From the NCBI GenBank assembly GCA_964035575.1, contig OZ037856.1, forward strand, positions 1,116,001 to 1,180,000: DNA of 64,000 nt. Reading direction: 5' to 3'. Positions within the stretch are counted from its first letter, which is position 1; the number at the start of each line of letters is the position of its first letter. The position numbers and the translations under genes were made by a program. This document shows positions 9,638-20,393 of the stretch, piece by piece. Below the pieces are notes generated by a model. That model worked only from the letters and a program-made list of their open reading frames with translations, was not told the DNA's origin and made no database searches. The DNA is from Rhynchopus sp. YZ270_cl-10 (lineage: Eukaryota; Euglenozoa; Diplonemea; Diplonemida; Diplonemidae).

Positions 9638-11050
9638 ATGTTGAGTGTGACAGCACTCGCGTGTGCCACTGCCGCTGTGCAGGACTGGTCGGCGAACCGC
9701 TACACAATGGGAGCTGGACCACCTGAGCAGGTGCACATTGCCTACGCAGGGAAGTCTGCTGCTGGATACCCAACAGGAATGAACATCGGGTGGGCGTTCC
9801 ACGAGGAGCACAAATGCCATGTGCACTACGGCCTGAGTGCAGACGCACTGAACACCACAAGCGAGGCAGCGAAGCACGCAAGGTACCTTGACGAGGGTGC
9901 CTACCACTACAACGTTGATCTGCTCGACCTTGTGCCGCTGACGCACTACTTTTACCGTGTGGAGTGTGCGGACACGACCACAGGAGTGTACAACTTCGTG
10001 ACTGCGTCCAACAGCAACGAGTTGGAGAAGCCGTACGTGATCAACGTGTTCGGTGACATGGGATGGTTGTCCAGCGAAGAAAGGCCGATGGTTGTTACCG
10101 TGGACGGTCTTGAGAAGAACTGGTCTGCCATCCCTGTGCACGAGTTGCAGAAGAAGAAGTATGACAAAGGCATGATCGACATGATGTGGCTTGTTGGAGA
10201 CATTGCGTACGCTGACGATGCGTTCTCGCACGACGTTGTTGGAGGAGTCTACGATAAGGCGATGGACGGGTTTATCCAGTGGCAGGGAAACACCTCTGCA
10301 AACCTTCCTTACCACGTGTCTGTTGGCAACCACGAGTCTGAGTGCCACTCTCCCGAGTGTGTGGCCGATGTTGTGCACGGAAAGAAGCTTGCGAACTTCT
10401 CTGCTTACAACACACGTTGGCACATGCCTTCCAGCACATCTGGAGGTGTGATGAACATGTGGTTCTCGTGGAACACTGGACCTGTGCACTTTGTGTCCCT
10501 GAACACGGAGACCGACTTCCCTGGTGCTGGTGAGGAGAAGAAGGGTGACTCTGGCATCTATGACTGCGGTGGGTTTGCTGCTGAGGGTGAGTATCTGAAG
10601 TGGTTGGAGTCTGACCTGAAGCAGGCGTACGCTGACAAGAAGGCAGGACTTCGCCCCTTCATTGTTGTTGGTGGACACAGACACTGCAAGCACGGATGCC
10701 AGCCTGATGCCCTTCAGGGTCTGTTCGACATGTACGAAGTGGACCTGTTTGTTGCCGGACACGCACACAAGTACGCAAGGAGTGTGCGCAGCTGCCAGGC
10801 GCCTGCCTGTCAGTTGCAGCACAACTCGACGTACGAGACATCTTACGTGTACAGCGGTGCATCTGGTGGTGAGGAGACTGCCTTCATCACCACTGGGCCT
10901 ACCTTCAACTCGAGCGAAGGCGTCTTCACCACATCAGAGCTGTCGACTGGGTTCCTGACGATTGTGAACAGCACGACCCTGCAGTGGCAGTTGCTGTCTG
11001 CGTTTGACGACCACCGTGTGATTGATGAGTTCTGGATGCACACAGCGTGA
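9638..11050 (+). CDS. purple acid phosphatase, copy 1
   Basis: A secreted binuclear-metal acid phosphatase that hydrolyses phosphomonoesters, 470 residues in one exon. A short hydrophobic leader (MLSVTALACATAAVQ) suggests secretion or an endomembrane lumen. Residues ~25-125 form the fibronectin-like N-terminal domain. The five metal-binding blocks are all present: GDMG (139), GDIAYADD (187, with the tyrosine that gives the purple colour), GNHE (230), GGHRH (345) and GHAH (374). Several N-glycosylation sequons are visible. It is the first of three tandem copies. The first ~440 coding bases are almost identical in all three, while differences gather later. Its 5' flank resembles the other copies only in the last ~30 bases (ACTACCTTTTACCGAAACG). 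Confidence 0.95.
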   Translation: MLSVTALACATAAVQDWSANRYTMGAGPPEQVHIAYAGKSAAGYPTGMNIGWAFHEEHKCHVHYGLSADALNTTSEAAKHARYLDEGAYHYNVDLLDLVPLTHYFYRVECADTTTGVYNFVTASNSNELEKPYVINVFGDMGWLSSEERPMVVTVDGLEKNWSAIPVHELQKKKYDKGMIDMMWLVGDIAYADDAFSHDVVGGVYDKAMDGFIQWQGNTSANLPYHVSVGNHESECHSPECVADVVHGKKLANFSAYNTRWHMPSSTSGGVMNMWFSWNTGPVHFVSLNTETDFPGAGEEKKGDSGIYDCGGFAAEGEYLKWLESDLKQAYADKKAGLRPFIVVGGHRHCKHGCQPDALQGLFDMYEVDLFVAGHAHKYARSVRSCQAPACQLQHNSTYETSYVYSGASGGEETAFITTGPTFNSSEGVFTTSELSTGFLTIVNSTTLQWQLLSAFDDHRVIDEFWMHTA

Positions 11051-11171
11051 TCGTTTCTTTTGTTTGACGTTCTGTAAGTGTTTGTTTGAGATTGCAACTG
11101 CGTTGGGTAGTCCACACTCAGCACAGAGCACTATGCGCGTACTATTGTCCCCCACCCCACCTTTTCATGCT

Positions 11172-11220
11172 TGAGATGCATGTGTTCAAGAGACACATGC
11201 ATCTTACAAGGTTTCTTTTG
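11172..11220 (+). repeat. RF-C repeat with perfect stem
   Basis: ATGCATGTGT and ACACATGCAT pair perfectly around TCAAGAG. CTTACAAGG and a T-rich tail follow. This is the clearest example of the family's hairpin. Confidence 0.7.
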
Positions 11221-11581
11221 TTGCACTGAGCACTTTGCGAAGCACTTTTACTTAGGTCGAGTATCCAATTGAGCTACTTACCTTTGTATCCATCACCGCG
11301 TGGGGAGTCTGTCTGAACATCTTTTTTTTCCATGAACCAAAATAAATATGAAAGCAAAACCAAAACAAAACCGAAAAAAGGGTCAAATCCATGTGTGTTC
11401 AACAGTTCACTGCCCACAATCTATCAGAGGTGTACCGTGCGTATTATGATGTGTTGTGTTCTTGTAGTGCCACCCCCCGAGTGCCATTTTGTATATTTTT
11501 TTGCGTTTGTGTAGTGGCTCTTTGTGCCTCGAACACAGCCAGCGTGTCTAAGCACTGGTCACAGACGCCTTGCTGTAAAGA

Positions 11582-11680
11582 TGTGGTGCACGAGGGGCAC
11601 TTTCATCTTACAAAACTTTTCTTTTTATGTGACTAAGCAAGCGGGCTTAGTCACGTCCCAATCTTTTCCCATCGCGACCT
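11582..11680 (+). repeat. two RF-C repeats
   Basis: GTGGTGCACGAGGGGCAC is followed by TTTCATCTTACAAAACTTTT. Directly after comes GTGACTAAGC, a 5-base loop and GCTTAGTCAC, a perfect 10-bp stem. Confidence 0.65.
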
Positions 11681-12102
11681 CTCTTCTTTGCAGCTTGGAA
11701 CCTCATGCGCAGTACGGAGCTGCATCAAAGAGGCAGAAGTCCGAATACCCTCACTCTCTACCCGTCACTCTACGCCACATCCTCTCTCCCAAATTTGTAT
11801 GAAAAAAAGGAAAAAAAACAATTTTGCGGAACACTATACAAGTAGCAAGCAGTTTTCTCCACAAATAAAAGCATGCCAAAGAAGAGGGCAAATATGTCCA
11901 CTCATTTTGCAAGCTACAGATATGTTGATCTTGCGACGTGTCTGTTGTTCCAGCTGTCATGTCTTCAAGTTCACATTGTCACGAAGAAAACGCTACTATA
12001 GAGATCAAAGCCCCCTTGAGGGGAAGCAGAGTAAAAAAATGGCGGTCCAGGAAGAAAAGCCTCGCACTCAGGGAACATCTGCACCTGTTTGTCTTAAATA
12101 TC

Positions 12103-12357
12103 CCGCCTCCGATGACCACCTGTTGTCACACAATGTGGCAGTGAGGGTCAAGGGACGGGCCGGCATGTGGCATGTACCTGTTGTGAGGCAATCATCCCAA
12201 ACGCCATTACCATTTCAGTTTATGTTATGTTTGTTGTGAGAAAATGACAAGTTTCCCCTTCCCACCTCATGTTTGCTTGCTGCACTGCTCACCACCACCG
12301 CACACTACCTCACATCACATCACCTCAAACAAGAACTACCTTTTACCGAAACGAACA
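12103..12357 (+). repeat. duplicated 5' flank of phosphatase 2
   Basis: This ~255-base stretch is nearly identical to 15113-15366 before copy 3. One change matters: AAACAAGAAC here versus AAACAGAAC there shifts the likely acceptor AG by one base. Confidence 0.85.
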
Positions 12358-13770
12358 ATGTTGAGTGTGACAGCACTCGCGTGTGCCACTGCCGCTGTGC
12401 AGGACTGGTCGGCGAACCGCTACACAATGGGAGCTGGACCACCTGAGCAGGTGCACATTGCCTACGCAGGGAAGTCTGCTGCTGGATACCCAACAGGAAT
12501 GAACATCGGGTGGGCGTTCCACGAGGAGCACAAATGCCATGTGCACTACGGCCTGAGTGCAGACGCACTGAACACCACAAGCGAGGCAGCGAAGCACGCA
12601 AGGTACCTTGACGAGGGTGCCTACCACTACAACGTTGATCTGCTCGACCTTGTGCCGCTGACGCACTACTTTTACCGTGTGGAGTGTGCGGACACGACCA
12701 CAGGAGTGTACAACTTCGTGACTGCGTCCAACAGCAACGAGTTGGAGAAGCCGTACGTGATCAACGTGTTCGGTGACATGGGATGGTTGTCCAGCGAGGA
12801 GAGGCCGATGGTTGTTACCGTGCATGGTCTTGAGAAGAATTGGTCTGCCATCCCTGTGCATGAGTTGCAGAAGAAGCTGTATGACAACGGCAAGATCGAC
12901 ATGATGTGGCTTGTTGGAGACATTGCGTACGCTGACGATGCGTTCTCGCACGACGTTGTTGGAGGGCTGTATGAGAAGGCGATGGACGGATTCATCAACT
13001 GGCAGGGAAACACCTCTGCAAACCTTCCTTACCACGTGTCTGTTGGCAACCATGAGTCTGAGTGCCACTCTCCCGAGTGTGTGACCGACGTTGTGCACGG
13101 AAAGAAGCTTGCGAACTTTTCTGCATACAACACACGTTGGCACATGCCCTCCAGCACGTCTGGGGGTGTGATGAACATGTGGTTCTCGTGGAACACTGGA
13201 CCTGTGCACTTTGTGTCCCTGAACACGGAGACCGACTTCCCTGGTGCTGGTGAGGAGAAGAAGGGTGACTCTGGCATCTATGACTGCGGTGGGTTTGCTG
13301 CTGAGGGTGAGTATCTGAAGTGGTTGGAGTCTGACCTGAAGCAGGCGTACGCTGACAAGAAGGCAGGACTTCGCCCCTTCATTGTTGTTGGTGGACACAG
13401 ACACTGCAAGCACGGATGCCAGCCTGATGCCCTTCAGGGTCTGTTCGACATGTACGAAGTGGACCTGTTTGTTGCCGGACACGCACACAAGTACGCAAGG
13501 AGTGTGCGCAGCTGTCAGGCGCCTGCGTGCAAGCTGCAGCACAACTCGACGTACGAGACGTCTTACGTATACAGCGGTGCATCTGGTGGTGAGGAGACTG
13601 CCTTCATCACCACTGGGCCTACCTTCAACTCGAGCGAGGGACTTTTTGAGACATCAGAACTGTCGACTGGGTTCTTGACGATTGTGAACAGCACGACCCT
13701 GCAGTGGCAGCTGCTGTCTGCGTTTGACGACCACCGTGTGATTGATGAGTTCTGGATGCACACAGCGTGA
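12358..13770 (+). CDS. purple acid phosphatase, copy 2
   Basis: A 470-residue secreted metallophosphatase, nearly identical to copy 1, with the same leader and all five metal-ligand blocks in the same positions. I place the start at the ATG in ACAATG that matches the other two copies; the frame is open further upstream, but that stretch is non-coding flank shared with copy 3. Differences from copy 1 include VHGLEKN for VDGLEKN, LYDNGKIDMM for KYDKGMIDMM, and changes near GLFETSE. It shares a ~255-base 5' flank with copy 3 but not with copy 1, so copies 2 and 3 come from the more recent duplication (spacing 3009 bases). Confidence 0.95.
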   Translation: MLSVTALACATAAVQDWSANRYTMGAGPPEQVHIAYAGKSAAGYPTGMNIGWAFHEEHKCHVHYGLSADALNTTSEAAKHARYLDEGAYHYNVDLLDLVPLTHYFYRVECADTTTGVYNFVTASNSNELEKPYVINVFGDMGWLSSEERPMVVTVHGLEKNWSAIPVHELQKKLYDNGKIDMMWLVGDIAYADDAFSHDVVGGLYEKAMDGFINWQGNTSANLPYHVSVGNHESECHSPECVTDVVHGKKLANFSAYNTRWHMPSSTSGGVMNMWFSWNTGPVHFVSLNTETDFPGAGEEKKGDSGIYDCGGFAAEGEYLKWLESDLKQAYADKKAGLRPFIVVGGHRHCKHGCQPDALQGLFDMYEVDLFVAGHAHKYARSVRSCQAPACKLQHNSTYETSYVYSGASGGEETAFITTGPTFNSSEGLFETSELSTGFLTIVNSTTLQWQLLSAFDDHRVIDEFWMHTA

Positions 13771-15366
13771 TTTGTTTGAGATCTTCTTCATTGAGTGGTC
13801 ACTCAGCACGTGAGGGCCTGCGTGCGTCATGGTATTATGTTAGTTTCCCACCTTTTAAGTTTTTTGTTTTTTGTTGCTCTGATGAACGCTCGAAGTGTGG
13901 TTACTTTACTTGTGCACATTTAAGCTTGTTTGAATGACATCTGTTCTCGTGTTCGTGGGTGTCTGTCCGAATGCCATATTTATTGGAGAAACCAATACAA
14001 TAGAATTCCTTTTGATGTGGTGTTAAAGACAGTTAACTCCGACTATCACAGAGGGCTACAGTGCGTATCATGTACTGTGTTCTTGCAACACAGTTCCCGA
14101 GTGTCGTGTTCGTTTGCATGTTGAAGTGGCACCAAGTCACAACTCTGCTTGTTCAAACGAACGCTTCTTTTATGTTTTTTTTTTTTTAAATCAAACTGAC
14201 CAGGTACCCGCTTGGTACAGGGATATGCACATTTTAACACGGTTTTTATTTTGCCTTTCTTTTTTTTTTCTTTTGACCCCTGACCCCGTACTGTTGTTTA
14301 TATAAGGCGTTTTGATATTCTGACGACTGCTATTTACCGTTCCATTTCCTGTGGCCATTGGGCCTCAGAAACCCATATCCCTTTTTTGGCTACATCACAA
14401 CGAAAAATAGTATTTTTACTTGTGTTGTCACAAATCAGACCACTGTATAAGGACAGTTTGTTCTCCTGGTGTGTGCAGTTGACGTTGTGCACTACCCCCC
14501 TCTTTTTTGATGGTGACTAATCACGAGAGGCTTAGGTTCATCTTACAAATTTCCCCTCCTTTTTGTTTCTCGTTTGCGACCTGTCTTCTCGAAACGGCGA
14601 GTCCACCTTACTCGCTTTGAAGGAAACTTCATCATTCAGACAGAAGTTCGAACCAGCTCCCTCCCCCCAATTTATTTCAAGACAATATTGGCGCCGTGTG
14701 GAAAAAATATCGTGGTGACAACGGGGGCAATGTGACAGTTGCTACCGCTGGATCCAATTTTTTTATTGTGTGACATTGTGTCATGTACGTGTAGTTATTC
14801 TTTTATGTTTAGCCCATCCATCGTCCCTTTTGACTAACTTTCAAAGAATTCCCCAGAGTGCAGAGCAGAGGGTAGCCTGTATTGCTGTGAGGTTCTAAGA
14901 AAGTAAACTGCCAACGAAAAAAATAAATAGGGAAAAAGACACAACTTTTTTGAAAAATAAGCAAAGAAATGCGTGCAAAAGAATCTGGAGCTTGTTCAGG
15001 CAACTTCCAGAAAAAGGAAAATAAAAATAGTGTATGAATGGATAAGTCAGGAAGAAAAGCCTCTCACGCATAGCACTCATTGCACTCGGGGCGCATCTCG
15101 CTTGCTATACATCCGCCTCCGATGACCACCTGTTGTCACACAATGTGGCAATGAGGGTCAAGGGACGGGCCGGCATGTGGCATGTACCTGTTGTGAGGCA
15201 ATCATCCTAAACGCCATTACCATTTCAGTTTATGTTATGTTTGTTGTGAGAAAATGACAAGTTTCCCCTTCCCACCTCATGTTTGCTTGCTGCACTGCTC
15301 ACCACCACCGCACACCACCTCACATCACATCACCTCAAACAGAACTACCTTTTACCGAAACGAACA
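13771..15366. other. intergenic region between phosphatases 2 and 3
   Basis: No gene seen. It has T-rich tracts, an RF-C repeat at 14508 and a decayed RF-D-like stretch near 14220 (GATATGCACATTTTAACACGG). The last 254 bases duplicate the flank of copy 2. Confidence 0.6.
14508..14570 (+). repeat. RF-C repeat
   Basis: GGTGACTAATCACGAGAGGC is followed by TTAGGTTCATCTTACAAATT and a C/T tail. It is one of the cleanest copies of the family core. Confidence 0.7.
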
Positions 15367-16779
15367 ATGTTGAGTGTGACAGCACTCGCGTGTGCCACTG
15401 CCGCTGTGCAGGACTGGTCGGCGAACCGCTACACAATGGGAGCTGGACCACCTGAGCAGGTGCACATTGCCTACGCAGGGAAGTCTGCTGCAGGGTACCC
15501 AACAGGAATGAACATCGGGTGGGCGTTCCACGAGGAGCACAAATGCCATGTGCACTACGGCCTGAGTGCAGACGCACTGAACACCACAAGCGAGGCAGCG
15601 AAGCACGCAAGGTACCTTGACGAGGGTGCCTACCACTACAACGTTGATCTGCTCGACCTTGTGCCGCTGACGCACTACTTTTACCGTGTGGAGTGTGCAG
15701 ACACGACCACAGGAGTGTACAACTTCGTGACTGCGTCCAACAGCAACGAGTTGGAGAAGCCGTACGTGATCAACGTGTTCGGTGACATGGGATGGTTGTC
15801 CAGCGAGGAGAGGCCGATGGTTGTTACTTTGGACGGTCTTGAAAAGAATTGGTCTGCCATCCCTGTGCATGAGTTGCAGAAGAAGCTGTATGACAACGGC
15901 AAGATCGACATGATGTGGCTTGTTGGAGACATTGCGTACGCTGACGATGCGTTCTCGCACGACGTTGTTGGGGGCCTGTATGAGAAGGCGATGGACGGAT
16001 TCATCAACTGGCAGGGAAACACCTCTGCAAACCTTCCTTACCACGTGTCAGTTGGCAACCACGAAGCTGAGTGCCACTCTCCCGAGTGCATTACCGATTT
16101 TGTTCACGGAAAGAAGCTTGCGAACTTTTCTGCTTACAACACACGTTGGCACATGCCCTCCAGCACATCTGGAGGTGTGATGAACATGTGGTTCTCGTGG
16201 AACACTGGACCTGTGCACTTTGTGTCCCTGAACACGGAGACCGACTTCCCTGGTGCTGGTGAGGAGAAGAAGGGTAAGTCTGGCGTCTTCGACTGCGGCG
16301 GGTTTGCTGCTGAGGGTGAGTACCTGAAGTGGTTGGAGTCTGACCTGAAGCAGGCGTACGCTGACAAGAAGGCAGGACTTCGCCCCTTCATTGTTGTTGG
16401 TGGACACAGGCACTGCAAGCACGGATGCCAGCCTGATGCCCTTCAGGGTCTGTTCGACATGTACGAAGTGGACCTGTTTGTTGCCGGACACGCACACAAG
16501 TACGCAAGGAGTGTGCGCAGCTGTCTTGAACCCGTGTGCAAGCTGCAGCACAACGCGACGTACGGGACGTCTTACGTGTACAGCGGTGCATCTGGTGGTG
16601 AGGAGACTGCCTTCATCACCACTGGGCCTACCTTCAACTCAACAGAAGGCGGGTTTGAGACATCAGAACTGTCGACTGGGTTCTTGACGATTGTGAACAG
16701 CACGACCCTGCAGTGGCAGCTGCTGTCTGCGTTTGACGACCACCGTGTGATTGATGAGTTCTGGATGCACACAGCGTGA
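15367..16779 (+). CDS. purple acid phosphatase, copy 3
   Basis: A 470-residue secreted metallophosphatase with the full set of metal-ligand blocks. It is the most changed of the three in the second half: GNHEAECHSPECITDFVHG, KGKSGVFDCGG, SCLEPVCKLQHNATYGTSY and STEGGFETSE. The first ~440 bases stay almost identical to copies 1 and 2, with one silent cluster at GCTGCAGGGTACC. This gradient suggests gene conversion at the 5' half. A probable acceptor AG ends at 15342, 24 bases before the ATG, as in copy 1. Confidence 0.95.
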   Translation: MLSVTALACATAAVQDWSANRYTMGAGPPEQVHIAYAGKSAAGYPTGMNIGWAFHEEHKCHVHYGLSADALNTTSEAAKHARYLDEGAYHYNVDLLDLVPLTHYFYRVECADTTTGVYNFVTASNSNELEKPYVINVFGDMGWLSSEERPMVVTLDGLEKNWSAIPVHELQKKLYDNGKIDMMWLVGDIAYADDAFSHDVVGGLYEKAMDGFINWQGNTSANLPYHVSVGNHEAECHSPECITDFVHGKKLANFSAYNTRWHMPSSTSGGVMNMWFSWNTGPVHFVSLNTETDFPGAGEEKKGKSGVFDCGGFAAEGEYLKWLESDLKQAYADKKAGLRPFIVVGGHRHCKHGCQPDALQGLFDMYEVDLFVAGHAHKYARSVRSCLEPVCKLQHNATYGTSYVYSGASGGEETAFITTGPTFNSTEGGFETSELSTGFLTIVNSTTLQWQLLSAFDDHRVIDEFWMHTA

Positions 16780-17828
16780 TTTGTTGACCCTCTGTGATCA
16801 CGAGTGCCCGCCTGTACACCCCAGCTCTCCTTTTAGGGATTAGTTACCTCATTTACGCTTTGCTGTTTTCCTGTTTTAGTTTCCGTTCTAGCTTGGCACC
16901 TAAATGCCTTGGACAACCGTTGGGTTGCTTGCCTACTGTAAATTCTCTCCCCAAACCACCTCTGATCACACACCCATTGGGTACGCTGTGTAGATTTAGG
17001 TTGGGACAGGATGTGGCTTTCCTTTATGCGACGTGTATAGAACATGAGTCACCCCCTTCCCCCCTTCCCCTTCCCTCTCCCTCTCACGCCCTCTTTCTTC
17101 TTCGGTGGTTTTGTTAGTTGTCTGCGCCCTATAGCGTTGCCACTCTCAATTCCTCGTATTTCCCTTCCCCCAATTATGTACGACACAAAAGACGTATGGT
17201 CCTCCCTACACAAAACAAAAGGCGATAATACGAGTTCCCCACTAACGTGACAAGCTGGAGGGGTGTCTGCGCGCTCTGATGTTTCTGTCAGAGAGACGTG
17301 TGGACCCTGCCCTATTGTCCTCTCACTGTGCTCAAAAAACATTTTTTTTTTTTTTTTTTGTTTTATGTTCTCTTTTCGCCAGCGAGAATATCCAGTCGTG
17401 ATGGAGAGCTTTTTTGCACCGTGATCCCCTCCCCCACCCCGACTCCCGAAATTCTAGAATTTAACTTCGATTTTAAAACGATCCCCCACCCCGACTCCAG
17501 CCTCATGTGATGTCACCGTGTTTCACACTTATAACTCAGAATATTTACTACCCCCCCTTCGTGTGATTATGTACTTTGCGATGAGTAATTTGTGTGATTT
17601 CTTTCTCCCTCATTTTATTTTTACTTTTTTTTTTTCAACGTGTCTTTTTTTTTTGTGTTGTACTACCATTTTCTGGAAACACATCAGGAGGCTGCCCACA
17701 GAAGAGCGTTGTTTCTCGTCATATATTTGATTTAGACACCCTTTTGTTTGTCCCTGCAATGTACGTTAATATTCAGAATAGGCCGCTTCAATTATTTTTT
17801 TTCAAGCCGGATGGTTGTTGAAGACTGA

Positions 17829-17865
17829 GAGCAACCGAGAGGCTTAGGTTCATCTTATGAAGGTC
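17829..17865 (+). repeat. RF-C repeat, short
   Basis: GAGCAACCGAGAGGC is followed by TTAGGTTCATCTTATGAAGG. Confidence 0.55.
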
Positions 17866-17950
17866 ATTTGTTGCGGTTGTGATCCGCCTCCGTTCTCGTT
17901 AACGATACGGTACGGAACACCCACCGTCCCCACCTTTTGCATGAGCCCGA

Positions 17951-17990
17951 CTGAGATGCGTTTTAACACGTTTCAACTACCCGTACATTT
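17951..17990 (+). repeat. RF-D repeat
   Basis: It reads GACTGAGATGCGTTTTAAC then ACGTTTCAACTACC. Relatives lie at 32038, 34102 and 52018. Confidence 0.6.
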
Positions 17991-18284
17991 TTAGCACCCT
18001 CTGTACCTTCTTTTCGTCAGAAAAGAATGTATACGAAACACCGTTTCAACTACTCTTTGTCGCCGTGCTTGATTCGTACCTTCTCGCTCAAATCCCCCCC
18101 CCTCGAAAGCCCATATGTGAAGGCCGCCTGCAACCCAGCTTTTTTTGTTGCTGGGATACCCTTCCTCTTTGCCTTCTCACCGACCTCGGGTAAAATAAAA
18201 CCAAACAATAAGAACCGTTCAGCTATTCTCTTTGAGACGGAGGAATGTTTTTCTTTTTGTTGCATCAATCAAAAAAACCGTATA

Positions 18285-18336
18285 GTGGAGCTCATCCTCA
18301 GGTGTCTTGCACTCATGCGAGTTTTCAAAAAAAAAT
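18285..18336 (+). repeat. RF-E repeat
   Basis: AGTGGAGCTCATCCTCAGGTG, changed in the middle, ends GAGTTTTCAAAAAAAAA. Confidence 0.6.
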
Positions 18337-18534
18337 ATGATACAAAAAAAGAAATACCAAAATCGTTCAAAGAGAACAGATGAGGTTTTGTTGGAGGGTG
18401 GATGAGAGGTGAAGGGGGGAGGAGAGGCAATCCCCATCACCCAAAAAGCTAACGACAGGTGTGTGTTTTTCGTTGTGATTTTTTTTTCCCCCCAAACCGA
18501 AAATAGTAGGAATTTTGCACGATATGGCAACATT

Positions 18535-18565
<31 letters not shown>

Positions 18566-18711
18566 TTTGCAACGATGTTTTTATTTTTTTCAAACGAAAA
18601 TACAACCTCGGTTTTTCTACCTCCCCCCCTCCTGTGTAGGATGAGTGCTCTGCCAGTAGTGTGCTACGAACTGGTTTTCCGTAACTTTTTTACTGTACGG
18701 GCCCTCTTTAT

Positions 18712-19759
18712 GGGAGCGTCCGCGAAAGACCCCCCCCTAAAGCTAACATCCATGCTTATTGGTATTTCACTAATTAAAATTTTGGTATTTTATAAGATTT
18801 TTTTTTTAAATGAACTCAGAGTTAAGTTTCTGAGTTCATTAAAAAAAAAATCGGTGAAAAATTCCGAGTAGGTATTAATTTAGATAGGAAAAGCTATGTC
18901 AACAGCTATGTGTCCCCTTATTTTACCTGTAAATACTAAGGATATAGGAAGGAATTCACTAATATCTGTCTCTAAACCCATTATCAAAAAGGGGGTAGGA
19001 AAGGGGGGTGGAGGCTTGTCGTCCCCTCCGAACACTCTAAATAGAGCGCGAAAGAGCTTCACGCTCCGGGTCGTCTGCGGCGACGTCGACTTTCTCGCAG
19101 AAAACCCCCTTTTTTGAGTGACCCTATTGACCTCAGTGATGAGTCTCTCCAAGAGTTACAGACAATTGTCCGCCTGTTCCTCCTCTTCCTCCTCCGTCTC
19201 GCTGTCACTGTCCTCCTGAGGGTGTCGCTGATGCAACTACAGGAGTAGTAAACGGCGGACGCCCCTTTTCTCCTGGTGGTTGTCTTCTGCATATGGAGGG
19301 ACATATGCTTCGAGCTACACACCTCGCGCATCCAGCTCCTCGCGCCCCACCCTTTGCCCCCCTGCCAGTGAACCCCTGCATACACCTGCAGCTCGGCGAA
19401 GTTTTTTAGGCCTCGGAAAGGCCGGGTTTTCAGCTCCTGAGCGAATGCTTTGGCTGCTGATTACATTTCCCCCTGTTGTGTTGTTCTATGGGTGGTTATA
19501 TGGGTGTTTGTGAGGATTTCCTTGTATATCCTTAGTATTTACAGGTAAAATAAGGGGACACATAGCTGTTGACATAGCTTTTCCTATCTAAATTAATACC
19601 TACTCGGAATTTTTCACCGATTTTTTTTTTAATGAACTCAGAAACTTAACTCTGAGTTCATTTTAAAAAAAAATCTTATAAAATACCAAAATTTTAATTA
19701 GTGAAATACCAATAAGCATGGATGTTAGCTTTAGGGGGGGGTCTTTCGCGGACGCTGCC
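18712..19759. mobile_element. 1048-bp DNA element with 235-bp inverted arms
   Basis: Arms 18712-18946 and 19525-19759 are almost perfect inverted copies, starting GGGAGCGTCCGCGAAAG and GGCAGCGTCCGCGAAAG. TTAT flanks both ends as a likely 4-bp target duplication. Each arm holds a smaller palindrome, AATGAACTCAGA with TCTGAGTTCATT. The 578-base centre (18947-19524) is more GC-rich and has no convincing reading frame. The near-identity of the arms implies recent insertion or ongoing correction. Superfamily not assigned. Confidence 0.85.
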
Positions 19760-19908
19760 TTATGTTTTTTCACTGTTTATAAAGAGTTTTATTTTTACTG
19801 TTTTTTCTTTGTTTCATCGTTTGCCACTTATCTACCTATCGTATCTGTTATGCTGATATAATAAGTTACTCATTTTGAAACCACACAAACAATTCAACAA
19901 TTCAAACT

Positions 19909-19965
19909 GTCAGACCGGTTTTTCCGCCACATCTTTGTAGGAAGTTGTGCTGTCTGGATACTACT
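19909..19965 (+). repeat. direct repeat, left copy
   Basis: GTCAGACCGG, CCGCCACATC and GTTGTGCTGTCTG recur in the same order at 20568-20624, 659 bases away. The 298-bp MITE lies between the copies. Confidence 0.7.
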
Positions 19966-20087
19966 CTCGTGGTTTCTTAATGCTTATGCTTGTTGTCCCT
20001 CCCTTTAACACGTTCTTGATATGGATGATAAATGCCTTCGCGTTGAGACGCATTTTTTCGTTTTTATTTTCTATTGAAAATAAAAAT

Positions 20088-20385
20088 CAGGCTCTCCGCT
20101 AGGTACTAAAGTTCTGTTGATTGTCAACAGAACTTTTTGAAAATGGGGGGGAAAAAAAAAAAAAAAAAAAAGTTCTGCTGAGTGGTTCAGACCCGTTCTA
20201 CCTGTCAAAAAAGCTCAGGAGAAGAAGATATGGAGAGGTGAGTGCTCAAACGTCCCAAAAAAGTCAAAATCGGGCGTTGAAAAAAAAAAAGTTGCGTACC
20301 GTGCGCCTGCGGCGCAAGCATGTACCCCACCACGTGGACCATCAACAGAACATTTTCAAAATCGGAAATCCTAGCGGAGAGCCTG
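20088..20385 (+). mobile_element. 298-bp hAT-type MITE, copy 1
   Basis: Terminal inverted repeats are exact (CAGGCTCTCCGCTAGG and its complement). The flanks ATAAAAAT (20080-20087 and 20386-20393) are an exact 8-bp duplication, the hallmark of hAT transposition. A second inner palindrome, AAGTTCTGTTGATTGTCAAC plus its complement, sits next to the left end. No protein is encoded; Lys-rich frames come from A runs. The copy at 50575 has the same length and is nearly identical in reverse orientation. Confidence 0.9.
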
Positions 20386-20393
20386 ATAAAAAT

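Larger units (their letters stand above)
11051..12357. other. intergenic region between phosphatases 1 and 2
   Basis: No supported gene. Two hairpin repeats lie at 11172 and 11582-11680. The stretch 11390-11480 resembles 14025-14110 after copy 2 (shared blocks TACCGTGCGTAT/TACAGTGCGTAT, TGTGTTCTTG and CCCGAGTG), so it belongs to the duplicated unit. From 12103 the sequence repeats upstream of copy 3. Confidence 0.6.
16780..18711. other. gene-free region
   Basis: No supported coding sequence in 1.9 kb. It contains RF-C, RF-D and RF-E repeats (listed), a 24-base (TC)n run at 18540-18563, a direct repeat of CCCCCACCCCGACTCC around 17431 and 17483, and long T runs. Confidence 0.55.

Noticed and set aside
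11688-12239. 183-residue + frame between phosphatases
   Set aside because: Low-quality composition, and its end lies in the duplicated flank, where the frame is not kept in the copy before phosphatase 3.
9623-13542. 399-residue - strand reading frames opposite phosphatases 1 and 2
   Set aside because: They mirror the conserved phosphatase codons, appear in each copy for that reason and contain no family motif.
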